Source: Flavobacteriales bacterium (lineage in GTDB: Bacteria > Bacteroidota > Bacteroidia > Flavobacteriales_C > GCA-002722245). Taken from it: 64,000 bases of DNA. The stretch covers positions 1 to 64,000 of the forward strand of contig PBLA01000028.1 in the NCBI GenBank assembly GCA_002722245.1, read 5' to 3'. Shown here in pieces: positions 44,681 through 54,900 of the stretch. The notes beneath the pieces were generated by a model. That model saw only the letters and a list, made by a program, of their open reading frames with translations, was not told the origin of the DNA and did not search any database. A program made the position numbers and the translations under genes. Position 1 is the stretch's first letter; each line of letters begins with the position of its first letter.

Positions 44681-44758
44681 ATACAATCTTGTTCAATCTA
44701 TTTATTCTTAAAAATTTTTCTCTGTTTAATTTCAGTCAATCCGATTATTGCTTTTCAT

Positions 44759-44766
44759 TATCTTTG
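44759..44766 (+). promoter_or_regulatory. Promoter -7 element of the sugar transferase gene
   Basis: TATCTTTG (44759-44766) fits TAnnTTTG and lies 20 nt before the ATG at 44787. It sits inside the longer open frame, which excludes the TTG at 44748 as the start. No TTG box at standard distance. Confidence 0.68.
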
Positions 44767-44786
44767 TAGGCCATGCCAAAAGACCA

Positions 44787-46208
44787 ATGAATAGAAAAAT
44801 TGAAGTTTTAAAATATATAGCTAGTGACTATTTAACAAGTGCTTTAGCGTGGTTCCTTTTTTTTGCATTCAGAAAAAAAGTGATTGAATGGCCTTACGAG
44901 CTAACGCTTGAGCAAATTAGCAGCAACTCCAAATTTTGGTTCGGAATTATATTTATTCCCTTTGGTTGGGTTATTCTTTATGCTGTTCAAGGGTTGTATC
45001 ACAACGTTTTTCGAAAATCACGACTTAAAGAATTTGCACAAGTTTTTATTTCTTGTTTATTAGGAAGCTTAGTCATTTTCTTTTTATTTGTTCTAGATGA
45101 TAGAACGGACAATAATTATAAATCGTACTACAAGAGTTTTTTATTTTTATTGAGCGCTCAGTTTGTGTTAAATGGTGTGTTTCGATACATCATAACTACA
45201 TTATCCGCCAGAAAAATCCACAAAAGAATCATCGGTTTCAATACATTAATTATTGGATCGAATGAAAAAGCAGCAAAATTGTACCAAGAACTTGAAAACG
45301 CAAAGCGATCAGCAGGGTATAAAATTGTTGGATTTGTTAATGTTGATGAGGGAAAGGAAAACTATGTGCTATCAAATTTCACAACCTATTTAGGCTCCTT
45401 CAAAGAAGCTCAAAAAATTATCTCTGAGCACCAAGTGGAAGAGGTAATTATTGCATTGGAATCCAAAGAGCATGAAATGATTCAGAATATTTTAACTAAT
45501 CTTCAGGAATCTGACGTGAAAGTGAAAATTATCCCTGACTTGTATAATATTCTAACTGGTCAAGTAAAAATGAATTCCATTCTCCATACTGCTCTTATTG
45601 AAATTACAATTGGCAATATGGCTAGTTGGCAAATTGTAAGTAAGCGACTACTGGATATTTTCATTTCTGTTTTTGTACTTCTAATTGGGGCTCCTTTTTA
45701 TTTTTTAGTTGCTTTGTTGGTTAAAATGAGTTCAAAAGGACCTATTTTTTTTACGCAAGAGCGAATTGGACTTCGAGGAAAACCTTTTAAAATTATTAAG
45801 TTTCGGTCTATGTATACCGATGCTGAAAAGGACGGCCCTGCACTTTCTACAGATAAAGATTCACGTATAACACCTATTGGTCGATTTTTAAGAAAGACAA
45901 GAATTGATGAAACACCTCAATTTTGGAATGTACTAACAGGTGATATGAGTATTGTTGGACCCCGTCCTGAACGTCAATTTTTCATTGATCAAATTATTCA
46001 AAAAGCGCCCCAATATAAATATTTACATCGGGTTAAACCAGGTATTACCTCATGGGGACAAGTAAAGTACGGTTATGCGGAAAACGTAAATGAAATGGTT
46101 GATCGTTTGGAATATGATCTCATTTACATGGAAAACCGATCACTTCTTGTTGACTTCAAAATTATGATTCATACAATTCTTGTTATCTTTCAAGGAAGGG
46201 GGAAGTAA
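44787..46208 (+). CDS. Polyprenyl-phosphate sugar transferase (initiating glycosyltransferase)
   Basis: A 473-residue polyisoprenyl-phosphate hexose-1-phosphate transferase of the WbaP/CpsE type. N-terminal membrane segments (about 5-130) precede a CoA-binding-like Rossmann domain (about 135-260; LIIGSNEKAAKLYQEL). The C-terminal bacterial sugar transferase domain (about 283-473) has KRLLDIFIS, QERIGLRGKPFKIIKFRSM, DETPQFWNVLTGDMSIVGPRPER and PGITSWGQV. It starts exopolysaccharide or O-antigen repeat synthesis by loading the first sugar phosphate on undecaprenyl phosphate. The next two genes are acylation-type. No Wzx, Wzy or chain glycosyltransferases are nearby. Confidence 0.92.
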   Translation: MNRKIEVLKYIASDYLTSALAWFLFFAFRKKVIEWPYELTLEQISSNSKFWFGIIFIPFGWVILYAVQGLYHNVFRKSRLKEFAQVFISCLLGSLVIFFLFVLDDRTDNNYKSYYKSFLFLLSAQFVLNGVFRYIITTLSARKIHKRIIGFNTLIIGSNEKAAKLYQELENAKRSAGYKIVGFVNVDEGKENYVLSNFTTYLGSFKEAQKIISEHQVEEVIIALESKEHEMIQNILTNLQESDVKVKIIPDLYNILTGQVKMNSILHTALIEITIGNMASWQIVSKRLLDIFISVFVLLIGAPFYFLVALLVKMSSKGPIFFTQERIGLRGKPFKIIKFRSMYTDAEKDGPALSTDKDSRITPIGRFLRKTRIDETPQFWNVLTGDMSIVGPRPERQFFIDQIIQKAPQYKYLHRVKPGITSWGQVKYGYAENVNEMVDRLEYDLIYMENRSLLVDFKIMIHTILVIFQGRGK

Positions 46209-46317
46209 TTGTATTGAATCCAATACTCATATACTTAAAGTACTCTCCGACCGCTAAAGTCAATTCCATTTTTGATTAAAAAAAGGAACTTTATAAAGAA
46301 AGGTAAAATTTAGTAGT

Positions 46318-46325
46318 TACTTTTG
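46318..46325 (+). promoter_or_regulatory. Promoter -7 element of the MBOAT gene
   Basis: TACTTTTG (46318-46325) fits TAnnTTTG, 32 nt before the ATG. It suggests the MBOAT-SGNH pair has its own promoter separate from the sugar transferase. Confidence 0.55.
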
Positions 46326-46357
46326 CTTTTAATTATTCATGTTGGAAATCATCTATT

Positions 46358-47782
46358 ATGTTATTTGGAAGTCTTACGTTTTTATTTGTTTTCCTTCCTA
46401 TACTGATCTTCCTCTATTATATTGCGGATAAAAGATATCGCAACGCTATATTACTCCTATCAAGTATACTATTTTACGCCTGGGGAGGAGTTAGTTATGC
46501 ATTAATCCTGCTAGCGTCTCTTGGTTTTAATTTTACAATGGTAAAACTAATTGAGAAAAACAATGCTTTGAAGCGGTTTTATCTATTTGTTGGACTAACA
46601 TTAAATATTTTATTAATTGCGGTATTTAAGTACTTAGACTTCTTAATCGAAAACCTTAATCTGATTAAAAGTCTTTTCTCCGATTCACCGGATAACACTT
46701 CTTTAATGGGTATTGCTCTACCACTAGGAATCTCTTTTTTTACTTTTCAACAAATGTCAATGCTATGGGATGTCTATCGCGACCCTAATCACCCGAAGGC
46801 AACAATCATAAATACGTCTTTATACATTAGTCTTTTTCCTCAATTAATTGCTGGACCAATTGTGAGGTATAAGGATATTATTGAGCAGATTAATCAAAGA
46901 AAAGAGTCCATTAAAAAAATTAACTCTGGTGTTCAACGATTCATTATTGGTTTATTCAAAAAAATAATGATTGCAAACACCTTTGGTTTGGTTGCAGATA
47001 CAATTATTGAAAGTGATTTAAATACGATTGACACGCCTACCGCTTGGTTAGGTATAATTGCTTACACATTTCAGATATTTTTCGATTTTTCTGGATATTC
47101 AGATATGGCTATTGGATTGGGTAAAATATTTGGATTTGATATACTAGAAAATTTCAATCTACCTTACACCGCGACCAGTATTCGAGACTTTTGGAGAAAA
47201 TGGCATATTTCTCTATCAACCTGGTTTAGAGATTATGTATATATTCCACTTGGAGGAAGTAGAACCGGAAAATTTAAAACGTACAGAAATTTGTTTATTG
47301 TTTTCTTTTTAACTGGACTTTGGCACGGAGCTACTTGGACTTTTATATTATGGGGACTATTTCATGGCATATTTCTTATTCTTGAAAATATAGGGTTACA
47401 AAAGGCACTAGATAAAATCCCTAAACTTTTTCAATGGATGTACGCTATGCTCGTTGTAATTATTGGGTGGGTATTATTTAGAATTGAAAACCTTTCGGAA
47501 GCTATTCATTACATCAAAAAATTATTTGGAGTTGGTATTAATACCATTAATCATGGTGTTCTCTCTCATATTAATCTTGAAATTCTTTGGATGGCGTCAT
47601 TTGCTATTTTCTTAAGTTTAGGATTGCACCGTAGGTTACTTAACATTTTAACAAAAGTTTTACCAAAAGAGCATGCCATTTTTCTTTTGGTAAAAAACAC
47701 CTTATTAATTTTTATGTTTTTAATTACCATTACTTACATAAACTCAGGTTCATATAATCCTTTTATCTACTTTCGATTTTAA
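46358..47782 (+). CDS. MBOAT-family membrane O-acyltransferase (AlgI-like)
   Basis: A 474-residue multi-pass membrane protein of the AlgI/DltB group. Signature motifs are FLPLGISFFTFQQMS-like sequence (about 120-134), RDFWRKWHISLSTWFRDYVYIPLGG (two parts, about 278-303; H in KWH) and the catalytic histidine in TGLWHGATW (about 324-332). It passes an acyl group, commonly acetate, across the membrane to a polysaccharide acceptor. The SGNH protein gene follows after 3 nt, the usual AlgI plus AlgJ/AlgX pairing. Probable job: O-acetylation of a surface polysaccharide. Confidence 0.92.
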   Translation: MLFGSLTFLFVFLPILIFLYYIADKRYRNAILLLSSILFYAWGGVSYALILLASLGFNFTMVKLIEKNNALKRFYLFVGLTLNILLIAVFKYLDFLIENLNLIKSLFSDSPDNTSLMGIALPLGISFFTFQQMSMLWDVYRDPNHPKATIINTSLYISLFPQLIAGPIVRYKDIIEQINQRKESIKKINSGVQRFIIGLFKKIMIANTFGLVADTIIESDLNTIDTPTAWLGIIAYTFQIFFDFSGYSDMAIGLGKIFGFDILENFNLPYTATSIRDFWRKWHISLSTWFRDYVYIPLGGSRTGKFKTYRNLFIVFFLTGLWHGATWTFILWGLFHGIFLILENIGLQKALDKIPKLFQWMYAMLVVIIGWVLFRIENLSEAIHYIKKLFGVGINTINHGVLSHINLEILWMASFAIFLSLGLHRRLLNILTKVLPKEHAIFLLVKNTLLIFMFLITITYINSGSYNPFIYFRF

Positions 47783-47785
47783 CCA

Positions 47786-48913
47786 ATGAAAGCAAAATCT
47801 ATTCTCCTATATATGTTGCCTATCGCTTTTTTAGCCATTCTTTATCTTCCATTAATTAACGGAGGTTTAAATATTTGGCAATTTGAGCGGAAAAACGAAA
47901 ATAGAGTATACAGAGACAGTGTTGAGGTGGACCTTAATCATCTTGACGCTTTCCCAAATGATTTTGACACTTATTTTGCAGATAATATATCCTTTAGAAC
48001 TCCCCTTCTTGATGCTTTTCATAACATTAAATTTTCTTACTTTAAAATCTCTCCTCATCCCGATAGAATGTTTGTAGGCTACGACAATTGGTGTTTTCTA
48101 TCAACCGATGAGAAAAAGATTTATTCAGGAGAGTTAGATTTTTCATTAAATGATTTGGAAAAGCTAAAAATAGAATGGACACGAAGAAAGCATTTCCTTG
48201 ACTCTCTTAAAATCCCATTTTATTGGTTAATATCACCCTGTAAGCATAATGTGTATGATAACAAAATTCCGTTTAACATCCTTAAGTCAGACACAAGTAG
48301 AACACGTAAAATAATCCAACACCTTAAACCTGTCCTAAATGATCAAATTATAGATCCTACTCAAACTTTTATTGAAAACAGGGAAAACACTGATTTATTT
48401 TATCGATTAGATAACCACTGGAATTATGAAGGAGGGCATTTAGCTTCTAAAATTCTTCATGACCGTATAAATCAAGACTTTGGTAGTCATACGGCTCAAT
48501 TTCCTGAAATTACTTGGAAAGACTCTGTAAGAACGATAGGGATACATTTATCACTGATTGGGATTGACGGTTTGGGAGATCCATTCAAATACCCACTTAT
48601 TCAAAATGAAACGGCTACAGAAGCTCCTAAGTTTAACTTTCCTCCTACACCAGGTTTTGCCTATCCCTGGGAGTATGAATTTAGATTCATCAAAAAAGAG
48701 CCCATTAAAAATGGATTGCGAGTATTATTTATACGAGATTCTTTTTCAGGACAAATGATGCCTTTTACCAAAGAAATGTTTAATGAAACACTCTATATTT
48801 TTGATGCATGGCAATATTTATTGAACGAGGATATTATATTAAAATACAAACCTGATTTGGTTGTTTTTCAAGGTCTTGAAACGCACATAAAAGCGATAAT
48901 TAAAGATAAATAA
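47786..48913 (+). CDS. AlgJ/AlgX-type SGNH acetyltransferase-like protein
   Basis: A 375-residue protein with an N-terminal membrane anchor or uncleaved signal (about 5-26) and an extracytoplasmic SGNH-like domain. The catalytic pieces visible are FYRLDNHWNYEGG (the D-x-H-W motif, about 208-220) and the serine in FIRDSFSGQ (about 315-323). An asparagine and glycine block (FVGYDNWCFL) lies near residue 93. It is the partner of the MBOAT protein in polysaccharide O-acetylation. Its TAA at 48911-48913 is immediately followed by the stop of the convergent giant gene, with no space for a terminator between them. Confidence 0.86.
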   Translation: MKAKSILLYMLPIAFLAILYLPLINGGLNIWQFERKNENRVYRDSVEVDLNHLDAFPNDFDTYFADNISFRTPLLDAFHNIKFSYFKISPHPDRMFVGYDNWCFLSTDEKKIYSGELDFSLNDLEKLKIEWTRRKHFLDSLKIPFYWLISPCKHNVYDNKIPFNILKSDTSRTRKIIQHLKPVLNDQIIDPTQTFIENRENTDLFYRLDNHWNYEGGHLASKILHDRINQDFGSHTAQFPEITWKDSVRTIGIHLSLIGIDGLGDPFKYPLIQNETATEAPKFNFPPTPGFAYPWEYEFRFIKKEPIKNGLRVLFIRDSFSGQMMPFTKEMFNETLYIFDAWQYLLNEDIILKYKPDLVVFQGLETHIKAIIKDK

Positions 48914-51900
48914 TTATTCAACTAATTTGAGTGCTTCACGTATTGGGATTCTTTTCCCATCTACAAGAGCAACAACAAAAGAATCTGTACCTCCTGCATT
49001 AACCACAATTTGTCTAAGATCATCTGCCTCTTGCTTTGTTTTACAAGTTCCTACCGTATAAATTAACATTCCGTTTGAGGCAGTTAAACTCGCAATTTCA
49101 TAATTGGTAAGTTCTTTAAAAACGGGTGTAGTCTCCACATTAATGGGCGCTCTATATGCCCCCACTTGCACTTTAAATACCACCTCTACATTCTCCGATG
49201 AGTTTTCCTCCTGCTGATTTGTACCTGAGTTTTCAGGAGCATCGTTTATCTCTCCTTCCTCTTTTCGTGCTTCAGCGGCTGATATTCGTTTATTGTTTTT
49301 GTATGCTGTTACATAAGCATCTTTTATCCCTTGAACTCTTACATCATCCTTTCGCTCGTCTGCAGTTCCAAAATCTCTGTATACTCCGGTAGTGTACCTC
49401 AAAAATCCATTGGATAATTTTTCGGTATATAAGGGAGTCACACCTTTTAAATCAGCACTGATCCTTGGGGTTCTGTACACACCTACCTGAACTGTGTAAA
49501 AAAGACCATCAATGGCTAACAAATCATTATTTAATCCATTGTCATTAACACCTTGAGTCGCATCATTTATAGCCTCAGCATTAAGTACAAGAGGTATTTT
49601 AGACGCCTCAACGGCAGGCTCATACTCCGCATCTTCCTCTGTAATACCTAATGACTTTAAACTTTCTAACTCATCTTCAATGAGATTCTCGTACACGAAT
49701 TTTTCTCCATCATCTGCAGCGTTAAATATTTCATCTGCTTGTTCAACCGATATTCTATTGCCATTATAAAATACAACTACAAAAGCATCATTAAATCCTA
49801 ATTTTCGGATTCTTCCTTTAGCCATATTTGCAGATGTAAACCCTCTAAAGTACCCTACCTTATAACGAACGATTCCAGAGGTTGTTTTTTCGCCAACCAA
49901 AGGACTCAAGCCGTTAAATATTGTAGGATCTATTTTTTGCCTAAATGCACCAACTTGAACTTGATAAATAATTCCATTAGGCATTTGAGGATCAACGGGT
50001 ATTTTAGCATTTGGTGTATAGTTCTTCGCTACATCAACAACAAAATCAATATCCATATCTTTTTCTACTGCTTCCACATTTAACAGTGCCATTTCTCCTT
50101 CCTGAATATCAACCGCCTTATTATCATTTAAATCAACAGGAATTAAAGGTCCATCCCCTTCAGAACCAACCTCCTCTTCTCTACTGTCTTCACTAACATA
50201 CACCTCTTCCTTATTCTCTAACTCATTATTTTCCACACCATCAACTAAGGAGGTTTTCATTGTCGTTTCGCTCGATATTACGTCCGGTGTGACGTTCTTT
50301 TCTGACTCCACCTTTTCTTTTGTTCCATCATCCTTCAAATAGGCTATCACTTTTTCCCTATTTACATCGTTAGTAGAAACCTTTTCGGAGATTGCAGACT
50401 GTTCTCCTTCACTCATTTCAGATAAGATCATTTGTGCCTCTTTTCTTTTTTGCTGAGCTTCGTTCACGTTATTTTTTAAAATTAATTCTTGATTTTTCGC
50501 CTCAACTTCTTTTTCTTCAGCTTTAGCTCTAAAAGTATTCGCCTCATTAATCTTCTTGGTGATTTCTTCTTCATCTGTCAATTCATCCACTTGAGCCAAT
50601 AATGATTCTGACTTTGTTCGATCATCTGCGGCATCCATTTTTAATTGAATTATTTTTTCTACTCGATCTGCTTCTGATGCCTCTGTTTCATCTGCTTCAG
50701 CGATTAATGATTGATAAACCTCAGCAGGTGATTTTGAGGTTTCAATTTGTAGAATAACGGTTTCTTCAGATTCATCCTGAGTATTATATTGCGCACTATT
50801 TTCTTGATCTGAGTTCAATCGTTCAGATGCAGAAACTAATGAAGGGTCTTGTAATTTTTCATCACGAGTAGCATCAACTTCATTTGATATACTTTGATCT
50901 TCATTAACAAAAACATCATCTTTAGGTGGCGTGTCATCCTGATCTTCTGAAACAGAATTAATATCCGATAAATTCGTGAACGCATTATCCGAGTCGATAT
51001 CAGAATTATCTACTGAAAGTTTGGATTCTCCAGGATTTGTTTCTGTTGAATTATTAACAACGAATACGTCAACACCCGCTTTATCGTCATTTCGTTCAAA
51101 TAACATGTCAATTCCTTCTTTATCTGGAGAAGACTTACTCTCTTGGTATTTAGAGATTGCTAAAGACTGCATCTCTTTAGCCTCACCCATTATCTCATTG
51201 ACCCGATCAATTTGGTCTAATCGTTCAATCGCGTTGCTATTTTGTTCAGCGTTATTCTTTAATTCGTTAGCCACGGCGAATAAACTATCGGCTTTTTGCT
51301 CATAGCCCCATGCTTTATTAGCAGACAAATTATTATTAGACTGCTCTCGAAAACCGATGACCACCTTTTGATTATTTTCAAAGGCTGATTTCTCTGTAGT
51401 AAGACGCGCAAGCATTTTCTCATTTCTTGAAGTATTACCCGCTTTTTGATATTTACTTGCTTCTTCAAATAAAGCTCTTTTTTTAGCTGGATCTTTTTCA
51501 GCATCGGCAGTTAATCTTAATTCAGCAGCTTTTCGGGTATACTCGTTATCCTCATTTTTGGGTGTAACAACAGGACTCTCAACCACTACTTCTTCTTCAT
51601 AATTCTCAGCATCCAGATTTCCAGAAATCACATAATTTTGTTTTCGTATTGCTTCTATTTCTTTTGCATACGCCTGGTTGATTAACTTGGATCGTTCTTG
51701 TTTTGGAGCTTTATCCGCTTGTTTTCTTATTGATTCAGCTTCTTGAATTAATGCATTCGATGCCGATAAAATAAGTTGAGCAGAATCTTTTTGTTTTATC
51801 TCATCATACTCTAGCATGAATTCTATTTCCTTTTTATTGTAGTTTAACTCCTCTTTATTGAGCTCTCCATAAGCAACATTTGCTTTCGCTTGTGCTTTTT

Positions 51901-54900
51901 GGCCTTTAGCCATCATTTTGTCGGCAGACTTTAGTAATTTTTTAGATTGAGACGGACTATCCTCCGCATTCTGCTTTAGTGTTTGTGCCTTGTAGAAGTA
52001 ATCCAACGCGAGTTCCTCTAGATTTTCGGCCTTATTTTTTGCCTCTACAATACCTTCTGTTCCACTGTATCCAAAATTATGCTCTCTCTTGATACCATAC
52101 CCTTGTTGATTGGCGTATTTAACTGCTTCTTCACTCGGATCATTAAGGTTAAAATCCTCAGGATTTACAACAGCTAAAATGCCTTCAATAGTGGAAGAAT
52201 TAGCTAAATTATCTTTCACAACTTCATTTCCCTCATTTAATGAAGAGGATTTTTTTGAAGACAAATCATTGAATTGCCCTTCCTTTTCAACTGATCCTAA
52301 CATCACTTCATTTTCATTAGAGGATATATCCACAGATTCGTCGGTTATTTCTGGGGTAAACTCCACCTCTTTTTGATTAGCTGCATCCCGCGCTATTTCC
52401 ATTTCCCCGGAATCTGTATTCGTGTTTTCATTCGCGTTTTCTGTGGTGAGTATAGTTTTGTTTTCTGTACTTGCGGAAACAATAGGTTCTGAGGTCATTG
52501 TTTCATCTTTTATGATTTCTTCTTTTTTTGTTTGGATTAATTTGAGAAGATCTCCTTGAAGCGCTAATGCTTGTTTTTCTATTTGAGTTGCTTCATTCAG
52601 TAAACCTATTTGCTCTTTTGTATCCAAAGCTGAGTTTACCAAATTCCTTTTCGATTGAGCATTTTCCCATGTTTTTTTGATTGATCTCGCTATTTCATCA
52701 GCCTCATCGGTCATTACAGCAGGAAACTCATTTACGATTTCAGAAACACGTTGAGTTTTTGTTTCAAATATTTTTTCGGTAGTTTGCTGAATTAATTGCG
52801 TTTGCTCAAATTGCTTTGCTTGCGCGTTTTCCTGGAGTTTTTTTGCTTCCGGAGCCTCGCCTATTCCTCCATCAATTTCAAACTGTATCTGCGCTTTATT
52901 CGCAAGGATTAAATCGTTCACTGCATCTTTTTTAAGTGCAATCAACTGATCATTTATGTTTCCATTATTTGAAAAATCATCCTCGGATGGCAACACATCA
53001 TACTGCACAACATTTAATTTGTCTGCGATTAATGCATCCATCTCTGAATCTGTTATTGTTGCAATATCATACGTTAAAGGTTGCGTTTTAGGAAGAGATG
53101 AAGAATTCTTTGCTTGCTCTTCATAAGATGATATTTGATTAGACAAATCTGATAAAACCTCGATGGATTCGCTTGATGCTAACTTTGCATTACGTGGAAG
53201 GCTTTGCGCTTTGTCTTGTGCCCTCTCCACATATTTTTTTAAATCCTCGAGTGTATTTTCTTCTTGTTTTTTTAATTCTTCCAACTTGTCATTTAACTCT
53301 TGAATTTGCTTTTTATCAAGTGCACCTGCCCGAGCAGATTGTAGCATCACAATTTCACTTTGAATGGACTCCAGTGTTTCTTGCTCCAATTTTGCTTTGG
53401 CTATTTCTGCACTGTATTCCTCTTGTGGTGAGACTTTGGCTTTCTCATCCATAACCTGGAAAACTTCCTTTATTTCCTCAGCCTCATTGTTCGTTTTTTC
53501 TTCAGGACTTTCTTTCACACCAAGAAGCTCCTCACTTTTCATATTTTCACGTTCAACATCTTGTTGAATAGTTCGAATCTGATCCGCCGATTTCAAATCA
53601 CCAGACTCAATTTCTGCCTGTGCGTATACTTCATCGTAAATATTTTGGGTAGAAGACAATACTTCATATTCAGACTGAGCGGCTACTAGCTCAGCTTGAT
53701 TTACATTTGATTCAATTTTAATTTCGGCTAATTCATCGTTAAGCTCCTGAATTTGAAGGGCAAACTCCTCTTTCATTCCTTTATTTCTTGTCGCATCAGA
53801 TTGTTCTTGAAGGTTTTTTTGTTGATTTTTAACATCCGATAAATCTTTTTCAAGCACCTGCTTTTTCAATTCAAGATCCGCTACTTTTTTCTTAGCTGCG
53901 TCTGCCTTTGCAAATGTTATTGCAGAACCATCGTTCTCCTTTACTTTTTTAATCTCCTCTTGAATTTGTTCAAGCTCTTCACGAACACGCTCCAACTCTT
54001 TTATGGCGGCCATACTATTATTTGATGCCCTTGCCTTTTTTATTGCGTTTACATAGGTTTTTGATAATTCCTCTTGCTTTTCAACCACAAGCAACTCTCT
54101 TTCTTTTGCCTTTGCGAGCTCAATAGAGGCCGTTGCAGAAGCTGCATTGGATTTGAGCTCTGTTTTTTTCTTTTCTAAATTGGCTTGAGCCGTCTCTTTT
54201 TCCGAAAGTGAATTTGCTTTCTCTATTTCTTCTGAAATTTGTTCAATTTCATATCGATTCACATTGGCCTTCGCTTTTTTCTTATTTGCTACAGTATATG
54301 AAGCATTCACCTGCTTTTCTAAATTTTCTTTTTGGGCAATAATTTCATTCATTTCAGCCTCTGCCTCTGCCAAAATACCATCCTCAATATTTTCATATGT
54401 ATCGCTCTCATTGGATGTTAAGGAAGGAGCGCTATTTTCAGATGCAGCGGTAGATTTTTTCTTTTTGGAAGACTCTGGTCGTTCAATTGCACTGTTAAAA
54501 TCAACATCTTTTCCCTGATTCACATCAAGTAATGCACTCTTTCTGAGTAATTCATTAATGGCTTCATCCGATGCTAGAGCTTCACCTTCATCAATGACAA
54601 TTTTTCCAGATCCAACTACAAATTTTTTACTCAACATGGAAGCCGATGTTTTAGGAGGAACAACCAATTTTGTTTTAGATTCTCCTCTACCAGGAGCAGA
54701 AACTCCAACTGTATATGAGACGTCTTCTTCAAGGGTCATAATAAATGATCCAGCCTGATGAGAGTGATATTCAGCTAGCTCCTCGCCCATAGAATTATAT
54801 ACCGTTATTTTTGCAGTATGATTGCGGCTTCCTTCAATTTCTACTTGTCCTTTTACAATCACAACAGGTGTTTCACTGGTATTAGGGAGAATTTTATATA

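Noticed and set aside
38283-46313. Shared segment AAAGAAAGGTAAAA at about 38.29 and 46.30 kb
   Set aside because: Fourteen identical purine-rich bases in AT-rich DNA, placed differently relative to the nearby promoters; most likely chance.
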